From positions 2,104,315-2,168,314 of the forward strand of contig CAWIMY010000007.1 in assembly GCA_963837355.1 (NCBI GenBank): a stretch of 64,000 bases of DNA, given 5' to 3'. This stretch comes from Aureispira sp963837355. Its GTDB lineage: Bacteria; Bacteroidota; Bacteroidia; Chitinophagales; Saprospiraceae. Below, one piece after another: positions 35,038 through 44,007 of this stretch; the stretch's first letter is position 1; every line of letters starts with the position of its first letter. The notes beneath the pieces were generated by a model that did not search any database, had not been told where the DNA came from, and was given only the letters and a program-made list of their open reading frames with translations. A program made the translations under genes and the position numbers.

Positions 35038-36055
35038 CTAACTGCGTTGCAACTCCTCACGCAACACCACCGTTTTCCTAATCTTCTCATACAAACGTTC
35101 CGCTTCCGCAAATGACAAAGTTTGTTGCCCATCCGAGAAGGCTTGTTCAGGTTGGCGGTGTACCTCCACCAAGAGGCCATCAGCGCCTGCCATAACTGCG
35201 GCTAAGGCCATGTCGTCTACATATTGGCGCAAGCCAATGCCGTGTGAAGGATCGACAATAACGGGCAAATGAGATTTGTGTTTTAGAATGGGTACGGCGT
35301 TCAAATCCAAGGTATTGCGGTAGCTGCTTTCAAAGGAGCGAATGCCCCGCTCACAAAGCATGATTTTTTCGTTGCCATTTGAGAAGACATATTCTGCGGC
35401 TTGCAAAAGCTCATCAATGGTGCCCGAAATACCACGCTTGAGTAAGACGGGCTTATCCATCTTGCCCAAGGCATCCAACAAGTTGAAATTCTGCGCATTG
35501 CGCGCACCTACTTGAAAAATGTCAATATAATCGTGCATGGCTTCGATTTGAGAAACCTGCATCACCTCGGTAATGATTTTAATATCGGCTGCGCGGCAAG
35601 CTTCGTAAAACAAGCGCAAGCCTTCCAGCCCCATACCCCGAAAGGAGTACGGCGAACTTCTGGGCTTATAGACCCCGCCGCGCATAATGCGAATGTTGTT
35701 GGCTTTTAAGTGCGCCACGGTCTCTTCGATCTGCGCTTCACCCTCAATGGAGCAAGCTCGCCATCACGGCACAGCCGCCGTCCCCAAGGCGTACTCCATC
35801 GCCCAAATCAATCACGGTGTTTTGTACTTTCCACTTGCTCGATACCAATTTATAGTGGTCGCTCACACGGTGCAAATCCCGCACGCCATCTAAAACGCCA
35901 ATGCTTCGGATGTCAAATTCTTTTTTGCCAATGGCAACAATGTATTCTTGAAATTGAGTACTAACCTTGTTGTGTTGATAACCGATTTCGTCTAAGCGAT
36001 TTAACAAGTGGTTGTACTGTTCGGGAGCGATATTTTTTTCTAATTGTATAATCAT
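35038..36055 (-). pseudogene. DAHP synthase (AroA type I-beta), split by one frameshift; last gene of trp operon
   Basis: The first frame starts at ATG 36055 with an ACT/ferredoxin-like regulatory domain (MIIQLEKNIAPEQYNHLLNR) and reaches LGDGGCAVMA, then diverges. The second frame, open from about 35750, starts inside CSIEG-like sequence, continues AHLKANNIRIMRGGVYKPRS and holds the rest of the barrel (IITEVMQVSQIEAM, LLKRGISGTIDELL, PVIVDPSHGIG). The invariant AGPCSIE motif falls exactly on the junction (35757), where GGGCCC-like bases appear replaced by GAGCT. The enzyme condenses PEP and erythrose-4-phosphate, the first step towards chorismate. Both halves look fully conserved, so a consensus error is a real possibility. 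Confidence 0.82.
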
Positions 36056-36094
36056 GATGCTTGTTGTTCTATTCTGATAAGAAGGAAAAGGAAA

Positions 36095-36883
36095 TTAGCT
36101 AGCAGCTGTTGGTTGACGCAAGTCGCTGACAAACGCATGGATGTCAGCGGGCAAATCTTGGCTCTTTTCGAGCATTCTAATAAACGCACTGCCCACAATG
36201 GCACCACTAGAATACTGGCAAACGGTTTGATAATCGGCGGCTTTAGAAATGCCAAAGCCAATGAGGGTGGGGGTGTGGAGTTGTAAGGTTTTGATGCGCT
36301 CAAAATAAGCAATGTTCTCTGTTCCAAAACCCGCTTGTTTGCCTGTGGTGGCCGCTGTTGATACGACATAAATAAAGGCATTGCTCAAGCGGTCAATGTG
36401 GCGAATTCGCTCTTCAGAAGTATGGGGCGTAATTAAGAAAATCATGGATAACCCATATTGCGCAAATAAAGCTTGATAGTGTTGCTCGTACTCAAAAAGG
36501 GGCAAATCGGGCAAAATTAAACCATCTACACCTACGGCTTGGCAGCGTTTCAAAAAGTTTTCCATTCCAAATTGCAATACTGGATTGAGATAACCCATGA
36601 GAATAATCGGCAGTTGGCTCTCTTGGCGAATGCCTTCTAATTGCTCCAATAAAACTTTGATGGACATTCCATTATCAAGTGCCACGCTGCTGCTAGCCTG
36701 AATCGTTGGGCCATCTGCCAAGGGGTCAGAGTAAGGCATACCCAATTCGATTAAATCTGCGCCTGCTTTGTCCAGTTCTAAAATAACGCGTTTGGTGTCT
36801 TCTAATTGGGGATACCCTGCGGTGCAATAAATGTTGAGAATGCCCTGTGGCTGCCGCTCAAAAAGCTGTTGTATTCTATTCAT
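36095..36883 (-). CDS. trpA: Tryptophan synthase alpha chain
   Basis: 262 residues. The catalytic region ADLIELGMPYSDPLADGPTI contains the active-site Glu and Asp of TrpA. Loop-6 region VVSTAATTGKQAG is recognisable but departs from the usual SRxGVTG. The phosphate-binding GFGISKAADYQTVCQ and GAIVGSAFIRMLEK follow. The protein cleaves indole-3-glycerol phosphate and passes indole to TrpB. It lies 35 bases after trpB and 39 bases before the DAHP synthase gene. Confidence 0.95.
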   Translation of the reverse strand: MNRIQQLFERQPQGILNIYCTAGYPQLEDTKRVILELDKAGADLIELGMPYSDPLADGPTIQASSSVALDNGMSIKVLLEQLEGIRQESQLPIILMGYLNPVLQFGMENFLKRCQAVGVDGLILPDLPLFEYEQHYQALFAQYGLSMIFLITPHTSEERIRHIDRLSNAFIYVVSTAATTGKQAGFGTENIAYFERIKTLQLHTPTLIGFGISKAADYQTVCQYSSGAIVGSAFIRMLEKSQDLPADIHAFVSDLRQPTAAS

Positions 36884-36918
36884 TATAAATTAATTATCAT
36901 CGTTGAAAAAGAGAAAAA

Positions 36919-38106
36919 CTAAGCGTCTAAGTTGGCTTGATAGGTCGCCAAATCTTTATCGCCGCGCCCCGATAAATTAAGTACGTTTACCTCATGGGGT
37001 TGTAAATTTAACTTGGGTAATGCCGCTAAAGCGTGCGCTGTTTCTAGGGCAGGCAATATCCCTTCTAAGCGGGCTAGCTGGTGCGCGGCGGCCAATGCTT
37101 CTTTATCGGTTACCGCAATGGCCAAAGCACGATTGCTGGTAATCAAATGCGCGTGCATGGGGCCGATGCCGGGGTAATCTAATCCCGCCGAAATCGAATG
37201 TGGCTCAATGATCTGCCCGTCTTCGGTTTGCATGAGCAAGGTGCGGCTAGCGTGTATAATGCCCTCGGTACCAAGGACACTAGTGGCGGCAGACTTGCCT
37301 GAATGAATGCCATGTCCTGCGGCTTCTACGGCGACTAGGGCAACTTGTGGCTCGTCTAAATAGTGGTAATAAGCACCTGCGGCATTGCTGCCTCCTCCCA
37401 CGCAAGCGATGATGCGGTCGGGGCATTCGTTGCCTGTTTGTTCTTTTAATTGCGTGCGCATCTCGGCACTGATGACCGACTGGAACCGCGCGACCATATC
37501 GGGATAAGGATGTGGCCCTACTACGGAGCCAATAATATAATGGGTATCCTGTGGGTGATTAATCCAGTCGCGAATGGCTTCATTGGTAGCATCTTTGAGC
37601 GTTTTGCTACCGCTGTATACGGGCACTACTTTGGCCCCCAACATATTCATACGCGCGACGTTTGGCGCTTGGCGTTCTACATCCACCGCGCCCATGTATA
37701 CAAGGCACTCCAAGCCCATGAGGGCACAGACTGTTGCGGTGGCAACGCCGTGTTGTCCAGCGCCTGTTTCGGCAATGATGCGGGTTTTGCCCAAGGCTTG
37801 CGCCACTAAAATTTGTCCAATGGTATTGTTGATTTTGTGGGCGCCTGTGTGGCACAAATCTTCTCGTTTGAGGTAGATATTGCTCTTAAAATGCGCGCTT
37901 AGCCGCTCGGCAAAATACAAAGGCGTTGGCCGCCCGACATAGTCTTTGAGCAAGGCGTTAAATTGCTTTACAAAGGCAGGCGCGGCCATAATAGAAAGAT
38001 ATTGCTGGCGTAATTCTTCCACATTAGGATAAAGCATTTCGGGGATGTAAGCCCCTCCAAAATTTCCGTAATAACCGCGTGGATCAACTTGATAAGTAGT
38101 GGTCAT
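36919..38106 (-). CDS. trpB: Tryptophan synthase beta chain
   Basis: 395 residues, usual length. The N-terminus has GGAYIPEML, then RPTPLYFAERLS, the PLP-lysine motif HTGAHKINN, the active-site Glu in AETGAGQHGVATA, the phosphate loop GGGSNAAG and terminal LSGRGDKDL. It makes tryptophan from indole and serine in complex with TrpA. The gap to trpF is 7 bases. Confidence 0.97.
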   Translation of the reverse strand: MTTTYQVDPRGYYGNFGGAYIPEMLYPNVEELRQQYLSIMAAPAFVKQFNALLKDYVGRPTPLYFAERLSAHFKSNIYLKREDLCHTGAHKINNTIGQILVAQALGKTRIIAETGAGQHGVATATVCALMGLECLVYMGAVDVERQAPNVARMNMLGAKVVPVYSGSKTLKDATNEAIRDWINHPQDTHYIIGSVVGPHPYPDMVARFQSVISAEMRTQLKEQTGNECPDRIIACVGGGSNAAGAYYHYLDEPQVALVAVEAAGHGIHSGKSAATSVLGTEGIIHASRTLLMQTEDGQIIEPHSISAGLDYPGIGPMHAHLITSNRALAIAVTDKEALAAAHQLARLEGILPALETAHALAALPKLNLQPHEVNVLNLSGRGDKDLATYQANLDA

Positions 38107-38113
38107 GGTATAA

Positions 38114-38728
38114 TTAGATTGATTGTAATTGTTGTAAAAAATGCTGTATTTGCGCTACGTTTTTGAGCGCGGGCGCTTCCTCAAATCGACTGTTAATGTC
38201 GATGCCATACAATTGCGGGATGGCCAAGGCTTTCAGAGCCGCTACACTATCGGGCGCAATGCCTCCACTTAGCAAAAAGGGCGTAGTAGAAGGATATTGC
38301 TGCAAAATATCCCAGTTGAACGAAAAGCCATTGCCGCCGTGGGCCTCGCCTTTCGTATCTAAGAGAAAAAAGGAACACATCGCTTCATAAGGGGACAACT
38401 GTTCAAAATCAAAATGACGGTCTACCGCAAATGCCTTTATCAATTGATAGCCTTTGTCCGCTAAGGTTTGGCAACATTCGGGAGATTCCTCACCGTGCAA
38501 TTGTAGATAATCCAAGTCAAACAAGGCCGCTCGTTGCTCGATTTCCGCGATGGTTGTGTTGACAAAAACCCCTACGCGTTTTACCGAAGTCGGCAAGTCA
38601 ATGACAGGCAACGTTTCCACAAACCTCGATGAGCGCGGATAGAAAATAAAGCCTACCCAATCTAAGGGCAGCGCCCCAACCGCCGCGATATTTTCTGCTT
38701 GACGCAAACCGCATACTTTAACTTTCAT
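38114..38728 (-). CDS. trpF: Phosphoribosylanthranilate isomerase
   Basis: 204 residues. KVCGLRQAENI carries the catalytic Cys of TrpF. It is followed by VGFIFYPRSSRFVE, VGVFVNT, the conserved LQLHGEESPE and, near the C-terminus, LSGGIAPDSV and YGIDINSRFE with the second catalytic Asp. It converts phosphoribosylanthranilate to CdRP. Its start overlaps the end of trpC by 11 bases, so the two are coupled but not fused. Confidence 0.95.
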   Translation of the reverse strand: MKVKVCGLRQAENIAAVGALPLDWVGFIFYPRSSRFVETLPVIDLPTSVKRVGVFVNTTIAEIEQRAALFDLDYLQLHGEESPECCQTLADKGYQLIKAFAVDRHFDFEQLSPYEAMCSFFLLDTKGEAHGGNGFSFNWDILQQYPSTTPFLLSGGIAPDSVAALKALAIPQLYGIDINSRFEEAPALKNVAQIQHFLQQLQSI

Positions 38729-39536
38729 GCCCGACGGTTTTGCTGCTTTGTTGGCGGACCTGCTGGATGAATTTGGCGCAAGCCTCTTCTGGACGCGCTT
38801 GTTTCATAAATTGCTCTCCAATCAAAAAGCCTTCAAAGCCGTGCTCCTTTAGCAAGACCACCGTAGCGGGGTCACTAATGCCACTTTCCGATACTTTTAC
38901 GATGTTGTCAGGCAGTAAGGAGGCAATGTGTAGGGAGTTTTCTAGATCAACTTCGAAGGTTTTTAGGTTTCTATTATTAACCCCTACTAGATCAATTGCT
39001 GGACAAATTTTGTCTAGTTGGTCAGCAGTGTGCAGCTCCATCAAAACTTCCAAGTCAAGGCTTTTGGCAACTTGGGCGAGCGTTCGAACTTCTTGTTTGC
39101 TCAAACATTCGGCAATCAATAGAATGATATCTGCGCCGCTGGATTTGGCTTCTATGATTTGGTAAGGATCAATAATAAAATTTTTATTGAGAATGGGCGC
39201 GTAGTTGAATTTTCTAGCTTCAGTCAAATCGGCTAATTTGCCCCCAAAAAAATGTTGATCGGTTAAGATGGAGAGGGCAGATGCGCCTGCTTGCATGTAG
39301 CCAATAGACACGGTTTCTACATTGGCATAGGCATTGATGCTGCCTTTAGAGGGCGATTGACGCTTGAATTCGGCAATGATGCCTGAACTGTCAGGGCGTT
39401 TTAAAAATTTTACCAAAGATACTACAGGCGTTTCAAAATAGATGCTTTGCTCCAACAGTGGGATAGGATAAAGCAGTTGTTGTGCAGCGACTTCTTTTCT
39501 TTTGTAAGCGATAATTTTATCTAATATTGTAGGCAT
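38718..39536 (-). CDS. trpC: Indole-3-glycerol phosphate synthase
   Basis: 272 residues. Family motifs are IIAEFKRQSPSKGSIN with the catalytic Lys, ALSILTDQHFFGG, ILNKNFIIDPYQI, LVGVNNRNLKTFEVD and VSESGISDPATV. It closes the indole ring from CdRP. It overlaps trpF by 11 bases and lies 22 bases after trpD. Confidence 0.96.
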   Translation of the reverse strand: MPTILDKIIAYKRKEVAAQQLLYPIPLLEQSIYFETPVVSLVKFLKRPDSSGIIAEFKRQSPSKGSINAYANVETVSIGYMQAGASALSILTDQHFFGGKLADLTEARKFNYAPILNKNFIIDPYQIIEAKSSGADIILLIAECLSKQEVRTLAQVAKSLDLEVLMELHTADQLDKICPAIDLVGVNNRNLKTFEVDLENSLHIASLLPDNIVKVSESGISDPATVVLLKEHGFEGFLIGEQFMKQARPEEACAKFIQQVRQQSSKTVGHES

Positions 39537-39558
39537 TGTTATTGATTTTTGAACTGGA

Positions 39559-40548
39559 TTAAGAGTGTAGGAGTTGCTTGAAATTGTTGGCGGCTTGCTG
39601 ACTCAATAGGGCTTCTTTGGCTTCTTGAATACAATCGACCAAGGGGCGTTGGGGCTTAAAACGTTGAATAGCGAGGCCGGCATTGGTGCAAACGACCTCA
39701 TTTTGAGCGTGGCTTCCTTGCCCTTCTAAGACGGTCATGAAGACCTTAGCTGCTGCCTCAATGGTGCTGCCGCCTCGTAAAGCGCCCGCATCGTGCTGTT
39801 GTTGGCCTATTTTTTTGGGGGTCAAGTGCTGCTCTTGTTTGGGAGTAATTACTTTAAACGCTCCCGTGAGTGATACTTCGTCGTAGCCATCCAAGGCGTG
39901 AACAATCGCGTATTCCTTTTGGCTTTGTTGCAACACATATTGGTACAGGCGCACGATTTCTAAGTTGGCTACGCCGACCAATTGTTGCTTTGGTTGCACA
40001 GGATTGACCAATGGCCCTAAGACATTGAAAAAGGTGCGTACGCCCAAGTCGCGGCGAATGGCTCCTACGGCTTTCATGGCAGGGTGGAAGAGGGGCGCAT
40101 GCAAAAAACAAAGGTGCTGCTGCTCCAATTGTTGTTTTAAGCGGCTTTCGTCGCTGGTGAATTGGTACCCCAATTGTTGCAACACATTGGACGAACCACA
40201 AACAGACGATACCCCATAATTGCCGTGTTTGGTCACGTGGTAGCCTGCTCCTGCAACCACCACGGCTGCCAAGGTTGAAATATTAAAGGTGTCTTTGCCA
40301 TCGCCGCCCGTGCCGCATAAATCTACGCTGTCAAAATCGGATAAATCCAAGGGCACACAGAGTTCTAACAACGCCTCCCGAAAGCCCAAGAGTTCTTCTA
40401 AGGCCATTGGGCGCATTTGAAAAACCGTTAGAAAGGCCGCTATTTGCGCAGGGTTATAAACGCCTTGGGTGATTTTTAGTAAGGTGTTCTTAGCCGTAGC
40501 TTGGTCTAAGTATTCCTGTTGGAATAATTGTTCTAGTAACTTTTTCAT
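39559..40548 (-). CDS. trpD: Anthranilate phosphoribosyltransferase
   Basis: 329 residues. The PRPP-binding motif DLCGTGGDGKDTFNIST and KHGNYGVSS are present, with RRDLGVRTFFNVLGPLVNPV and the DEV-type metal site in HALDGYDEVSLTGA. It transfers phosphoribose to anthranilate. TrpD is separate from TrpG here, unlike the fused enterobacterial form. Confidence 0.96.
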   Translation of the reverse strand: MKKLLEQLFQQEYLDQATAKNTLLKITQGVYNPAQIAAFLTVFQMRPMALEELLGFREALLELCVPLDLSDFDSVDLCGTGGDGKDTFNISTLAAVVVAGAGYHVTKHGNYGVSSVCGSSNVLQQLGYQFTSDESRLKQQLEQQHLCFLHAPLFHPAMKAVGAIRRDLGVRTFFNVLGPLVNPVQPKQQLVGVANLEIVRLYQYVLQQSQKEYAIVHALDGYDEVSLTGAFKVITPKQEQHLTPKKIGQQQHDAGALRGGSTIEAAAKVFMTVLEGQGSHAQNEVVCTNAGLAIQRFKPQRPLVDCIQEAKEALLSQQAANNFKQLLHS

Positions 40549-40579
40549 GATTGTTGGTTGATGATCTATTGTAACTCAC

Positions 40580-41164
40580 TTAGGCAAATACCGCTTGGGC
40601 GATCTGTACAAAATTATCTAATAGCGCTTTACCCGCAGGGGTCAATACCGATTCGGGATGAAATTGTAAGCCAAAGGTAGGGTGGTCGTGGTGTTTTAGC
40701 GCCATGATTTGACCTTGCTTGTCTTCGGCCAATATTTCTAAACAGCTTGGAAAACCCTTGTTATCAATGACCCAAGAATGATAGCGACCAACGGTAAGCG
40801 GCGAGGGTTGTCCCTCAAAAATTCCCGTAGTAGTTTTTAGTGTAATGGGGGTAGCAACCCCGTGGTACACTTTTGTCAAATTGTGTAACGTCGCTCCAAA
40901 GACCTGTCCAATGGCTTGATGTCCTAAGCAGATGCCCAAAATAGGTTTGCGCCCAGAATAGGTGCGGATGATGTCTAATAATAAGCCCGCTTGTTCGGGC
41001 AAGCCAGGGCCAGGCGACAACACAATAGCATCGTATTCCTCAATGGCTTCTAGCGCTATTTGGTCGTTGCGGAAAACGGCAATCGAAGTCGGCGAAAGCT
41101 CGCGTAAGTACTGGACTAAATTGTAGGTAAAAGAATCGTAGTTGTCAATAACTAATAATCGCAT
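40580..41164 (-). CDS. trpG: Anthranilate synthase component II (glutamine amidotransferase)
   Basis: 194 residues, a class I glutamine amidotransferase. Visible: NYDSFTYNLVQYL, SPGPGLPEQAG, the nucleophile GICLGHQAIGQ and the His-Glu pair FHPESVL. It supplies ammonia to TrpE. The gap to trpE is 11 bases. It could also serve aminodeoxychorismate synthase (PabA), but the operon points to TrpG. Confidence 0.96.
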   Translation of the reverse strand: MRLLVIDNYDSFTYNLVQYLRELSPTSIAVFRNDQIALEAIEEYDAIVLSPGPGLPEQAGLLLDIIRTYSGRKPILGICLGHQAIGQVFGATLHNLTKVYHGVATPITLKTTTGIFEGQPSPLTVGRYHSWVIDNKGFPSCLEILAEDKQGQIMALKHHDHPTFGLQFHPESVLTPAGKALLDNFVQIAQAVFA

Positions 41165-41175
41165 GATAGAGAGGC

Positions 41176-42579
41176 TTATAATTCAGTGGCTTGGAATAAG
41201 GCTTTTTGTAGGGCAGCCAATTTGTTGTTTACTTCTTGCAGTTCTTTTTCTTCGTCCGAGTCAATCACCACACCTGCGCCTGCTTGGAAGTACAGTTGAT
41301 AGTCTTTGCTCATAAAAGAGCGAATCATAATGGCTTGATTCAATTGGCCTGTTGGGTTGAAAAAACCAATAGCGCCGCCGTAAAATCCACGGCTCTGGTT
41401 CTCATATTGATTGATCAATTGCAAGGCTCTGTATTTGGGCGCTCCCGATAAGGTACCCGCAGGAAACGTGTCGCCAAATACTTGAAAAATATTGGCATCC
41501 TTAGGCAAATCGCCTTCTACTTTGGAAACCAAGTGCATGACGTGGCTGTAATAATGGACCGCTTTATATTGAGCAACTTGTACGTTTTTGGTATGTCGGT
41601 TAAGGTCGTTGCGCGCGAGGTCTACGAGCATGACGTGTTCGGCATTTTCCTTGGGATCGGCAAGGAGTTCTTCTGCGCGTTGTAAGTCGATGGCGACATC
41701 GCCAGAGCGGCGGTAGGTGCCTGCAATAGGGGTTAAAATAGCCTGCTGGTCGCGAATAACCAATTGCGCTTCGGGCGAAGAGCCCATTATTTTATAGTCG
41801 CCGTAATCGAAGTAAAATAAGTAAGGGGAAGGGTTAATGGAACGCAACGCGCGGTAAACATTAAAATCGTCCCCTTTAAACGGTTGCTGAAACTGACGCG
41901 AAAAGACAATTTGAAAAACATCTCCCAACGCACAGTGTTCTTTGCCTTTGCGCACGAGCGTACGAAATTCTTCGTCCTCTAAATTACTGCTTTGCTCGCC
42001 TGCTAAATCAAATTGGTAGGTCGTCAAGGCTCCCTTTTGTAGGTACTGTTCGATGCGCGGCAATTCACTTTCTTGGCCTTCTAGTAGATTTTCTAATAAG
42101 TACAGTTGGCTGCTGTAGTGGTTAATGATAATCACGTAGCGGTAGACCGCGTAGCGCAAATCGGGCAACTCCTGCTGGCGTTTATCAACGTCTAATTCTA
42201 CCGTCTCGAAGTACTGGACGGCATCAAAATTAGTATGTCCAAATAGGCCATTAAATCGCTGAAATTCCTCTGCGCCTTCAAACTCAAACTGATCACAAAA
42301 ATTGGCCAAGAGGTTAGAAACGTTACTCTTAGGTGGAATGTCTAAGTAGTCGGGAGCTTTGTCGGGAAAGTGGCATTCCAAACGGCGATTTTGAATGAAG
42401 ACCTCTGCAATGGGCTCCGCACAGATAAAGGAATAGCTATTTTCCTTGGATTGATAATCGGAACTTTCGAGTAAGATACTGTGGGCAATCTTGTCGCGCA
42501 GCTGCAAGTAGACACTCACAGGTGTATGCAAATCGGCTAAACGCGTACGGCACACGGTATTCAGTTTGATTCGATTCAT
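41176..42579 (-). CDS. trpE: Anthranilate synthase component I
   Basis: 467 residues. The N-terminal LLESSDYQSKENSYSF contains the LLES motif that forms the tryptophan feedback site in TrpE enzymes. The chorismate-binding C-terminal part shows FQIVFSRQFQQPF, INPSPYLFYFDYG, PIAGTYRRSGD, LVDLARNDLNRH, TFPAGTLSGAPK and FYGGAIGFF. It converts chorismate plus ammonia to anthranilate. First structural gene of the operon, controlled by the attenuator just upstream. Confidence 0.97.
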   Translation of the reverse strand: MNRIKLNTVCRTRLADLHTPVSVYLQLRDKIAHSILLESSDYQSKENSYSFICAEPIAEVFIQNRRLECHFPDKAPDYLDIPPKSNVSNLLANFCDQFEFEGAEEFQRFNGLFGHTNFDAVQYFETVELDVDKRQQELPDLRYAVYRYVIIINHYSSQLYLLENLLEGQESELPRIEQYLQKGALTTYQFDLAGEQSSNLEDEEFRTLVRKGKEHCALGDVFQIVFSRQFQQPFKGDDFNVYRALRSINPSPYLFYFDYGDYKIMGSSPEAQLVIRDQQAILTPIAGTYRRSGDVAIDLQRAEELLADPKENAEHVMLVDLARNDLNRHTKNVQVAQYKAVHYYSHVMHLVSKVEGDLPKDANIFQVFGDTFPAGTLSGAPKYRALQLINQYENQSRGFYGGAIGFFNPTGQLNQAIMIRSFMSKDYQLYFQAGAGVVIDSDEEKELQEVNNKLAALQKALFQATEL

Positions 42580-42623
42580 GCTTTATTTAATGATTGGAAA
42601 AAATAAAAGTAGGAAGGATAAAG

Positions 42624-42664
42624 ACAAAAAAAAACTTGCATTCCACAGAGGCGGAATGCAAGTT
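42624..42664 (-). terminator. trp attenuator terminator
   Basis: Read on minus, AACTTGCATTCC (42664-42653), an 8-base loop and GGAATGCAAGTT (42644-42633) form a perfect 12-bp stem, followed directly by an uninterrupted run of nine T (42634-42626). It ends about 45 bases before the trpE start and 48 bases after the leader peptide stop, the classical attenuator position. Confidence 0.9.
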
Positions 42665-42687
42665 GCTATATATTTTTAACCATATCT

Positions 42688-42747
42688 TATTGGTCTATAC
42701 AGAAGAATGTGCTACTCTCGCCAAGAAAGGGGAGTAGGCCACCAATA
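42688..42747 (-). promoter_or_regulatory. Candidate pause hairpin covering the Trp codons of the trp leader
   Basis: On the minus-strand RNA, UAUUGGU (42747-42741), which spans the Tyr and the tandem Trp codons, is perfectly complementary to ACCAAUA (42694-42688). A short CGCTG/CAGCG stem lies just upstream. Ribosome stalling at the Trp codons would prevent this pairing. The competing antiterminator helix could not be identified with confidence. Confidence 0.5.
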
Positions 42748-42807
42748 CGCTGCTACAGCGTTTTTGGGAGTATGTCCAAGAGTTGATATGTTGTTTTGTA
42801 GTATCAT
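42712..42807 (-). CDS. trpL: trp operon leader peptide
   Basis: A 31-codon ORF from ATG 42807 to TAG 42712, starting MILQNNISTLGH and ending AAYWWPTPLSWRE. Three of 31 codons are Trp, two of them adjacent, although Trp is normally about 1% of residues. It lies directly before a perfect terminator and trpE. This matches ribosome-mediated attenuation: when charged tRNA-Trp is scarce the ribosome stalls at the WW pair and the terminator does not form. No clear Shine-Dalgarno precedes it, as is normal in this phylum. Confidence 0.88.
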   Translation of the reverse strand: MILQNNISTLGHTPKNAVAAYWWPTPLSWRE

Positions 42808-42872
42808 GCTTACAAATGTGGGTGTTTTTTGAATACCCTGCAAATTTTTAGTTACTTTTTTTAGGGATAAAC

Positions 42873-43289
42873 CTAATTTAATTGTGTGGCCAAAATCATC
42901 TTTACGCCTAAGTCGTTGAGAATGTCGACGGTAGTGACTAGTGTCTGTGCATCGACTTGTTCGTGGATCGACAAGATGACTACAATATCCTCTGGCTTAC
43001 GACGGTCATTGTTAACGATACTGACTAGTTTGCCGCGCACGGCACTTTCTGCCAAGCGACGACCATTGACCGTAAATTCCTTGCTTCTGTTGATGTCCAA
43101 CTTGATCGGCCCCGTTACTTTTTCGGTACTTTTGGCGCTTTTGCTAGAGTTGGGTAATTTCAAATTAATGGCAGTTGGGCTCACCATGCTAGACGTAAGC
43201 ATGAAAAAGATGAGCAGTAGAAAGATGATGTCCGTTAAAGACGACATATTAAATTCTGCCGATACTTTGCTTGATTTCTTTAATCCCAT
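42873..43289 (-). CDS. ExbD/TolR biopolymer transport protein (second copy)
   Basis: 138 residues. A short cytoplasmic N-terminus (MGLKKSSKVSAEFNMSS) is followed by a membrane segment with the conserved proton-carrying Asp (LTDIIFLLLIFFMLTSSM), then a periplasmic domain ending VTTVDILNDLGVKMILATQL. It forms the stator/rotor unit with ExbB and drives TonB-type transporters. The gap to the first ExbD gene is 36 bases. It ends just before the trp leader region. Confidence 0.93.
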   Translation of the reverse strand: MGLKKSSKVSAEFNMSSLTDIIFLLLIFFMLTSSMVSPTAINLKLPNSSKSAKSTEKVTGPIKLDINRSKEFTVNGRRLAESAVRGKLVSIVNNDRRKPEDIVVILSIHEQVDAQTLVTTVDILNDLGVKMILATQLN

Positions 43290-43325
43290 AATGGTGTGTT
43301 ATTATTGATAACAATTTTCAAAAGT

Positions 43326-43751
43326 CTAAGTGGCAGCTTCGGTCGCTAGAATTAGACGTACGCCCAATTTGTTGCTCATTTTCATGTACTCGACAATCGT
43401 GCCTGTCGTCTCCGTCATTTCTACATTGAGAACAACAGTTACTTCGGTATCTATATCTTTTTCTTTATTCTTTTGACGCTCTAGGTTGATGGCTTGTAAC
43501 AGTTTGGATTCTAACTGTGAACGCGGTACTTCATCGGCATCGACAAAAAATTTTCCATCAGGGGTAATAGACAAGGCTACATTCTGTGGCGAGGGTGTAG
43601 TGCTGTTTGACTTTGGCCGATCCAAATTTTGTGAGTTTGGACTGGTCAAACTAGAGGTCAACATAAAGAAAATCAACAGCAAAAAGATAATGTCCGTCAA
43701 CGACGACATATTAAACTCTGCGTTAAATTTATTGCGCTTTTTTAATCCCAT
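43326..43751 (-). CDS. ExbD/TolR biopolymer transport protein (first copy)
   Basis: 141 residues with the same layout as its neighbour: MGLKKRNKFNAEFNMSSLTD, one membrane segment with the conserved Asp, and a periplasmic domain ending YMKMSNKLGVRLILATEA. Tandem unequal ExbD copies after one ExbB are common in Bacteroidota and may form a heterodimer. Between it and exbB lie 256 bases in which nothing else was recognised. Confidence 0.93.
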   Translation of the reverse strand: MGLKKRNKFNAEFNMSSLTDIIFLLLIFFMLTSSLTSPNSQNLDRPKSNSTTPSPQNVALSITPDGKFFVDADEVPRSQLESKLLQAINLERQKNKEKDIDTEVTVVLNVEMTETTGTIVEYMKMSNKLGVRLILATEAAT

Positions 43752-44007
43752 AAGTATGATGAATCAGGAATAAATAGAGAGCGTAGAAGAGGGGCTACGG
43801 TTTTCTGCTATTCTGTGTTAACGATAAAGTAAATGATAGACCCATTAGAGCAGCGACCAACTAGCAGCTACCACCAGGACGCCTCAATTACGGCAAACAT
43901 AACAACACCTAAACAGCCTATATTACCATCATCAATTTAAGAGAAATGACAAGCTTATAAGGATAAGGAGGGGCTGTAATAATAACCTTCTTTTCTGTGC
44001 CAATTTA

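Noticed and set aside
42808..42870. TTG/TAnnTTTG promoter in front of the trp leader
   Set aside because: Only partial matches (AAAATTTG, CACATTTG) and no properly spaced -33 element were found.
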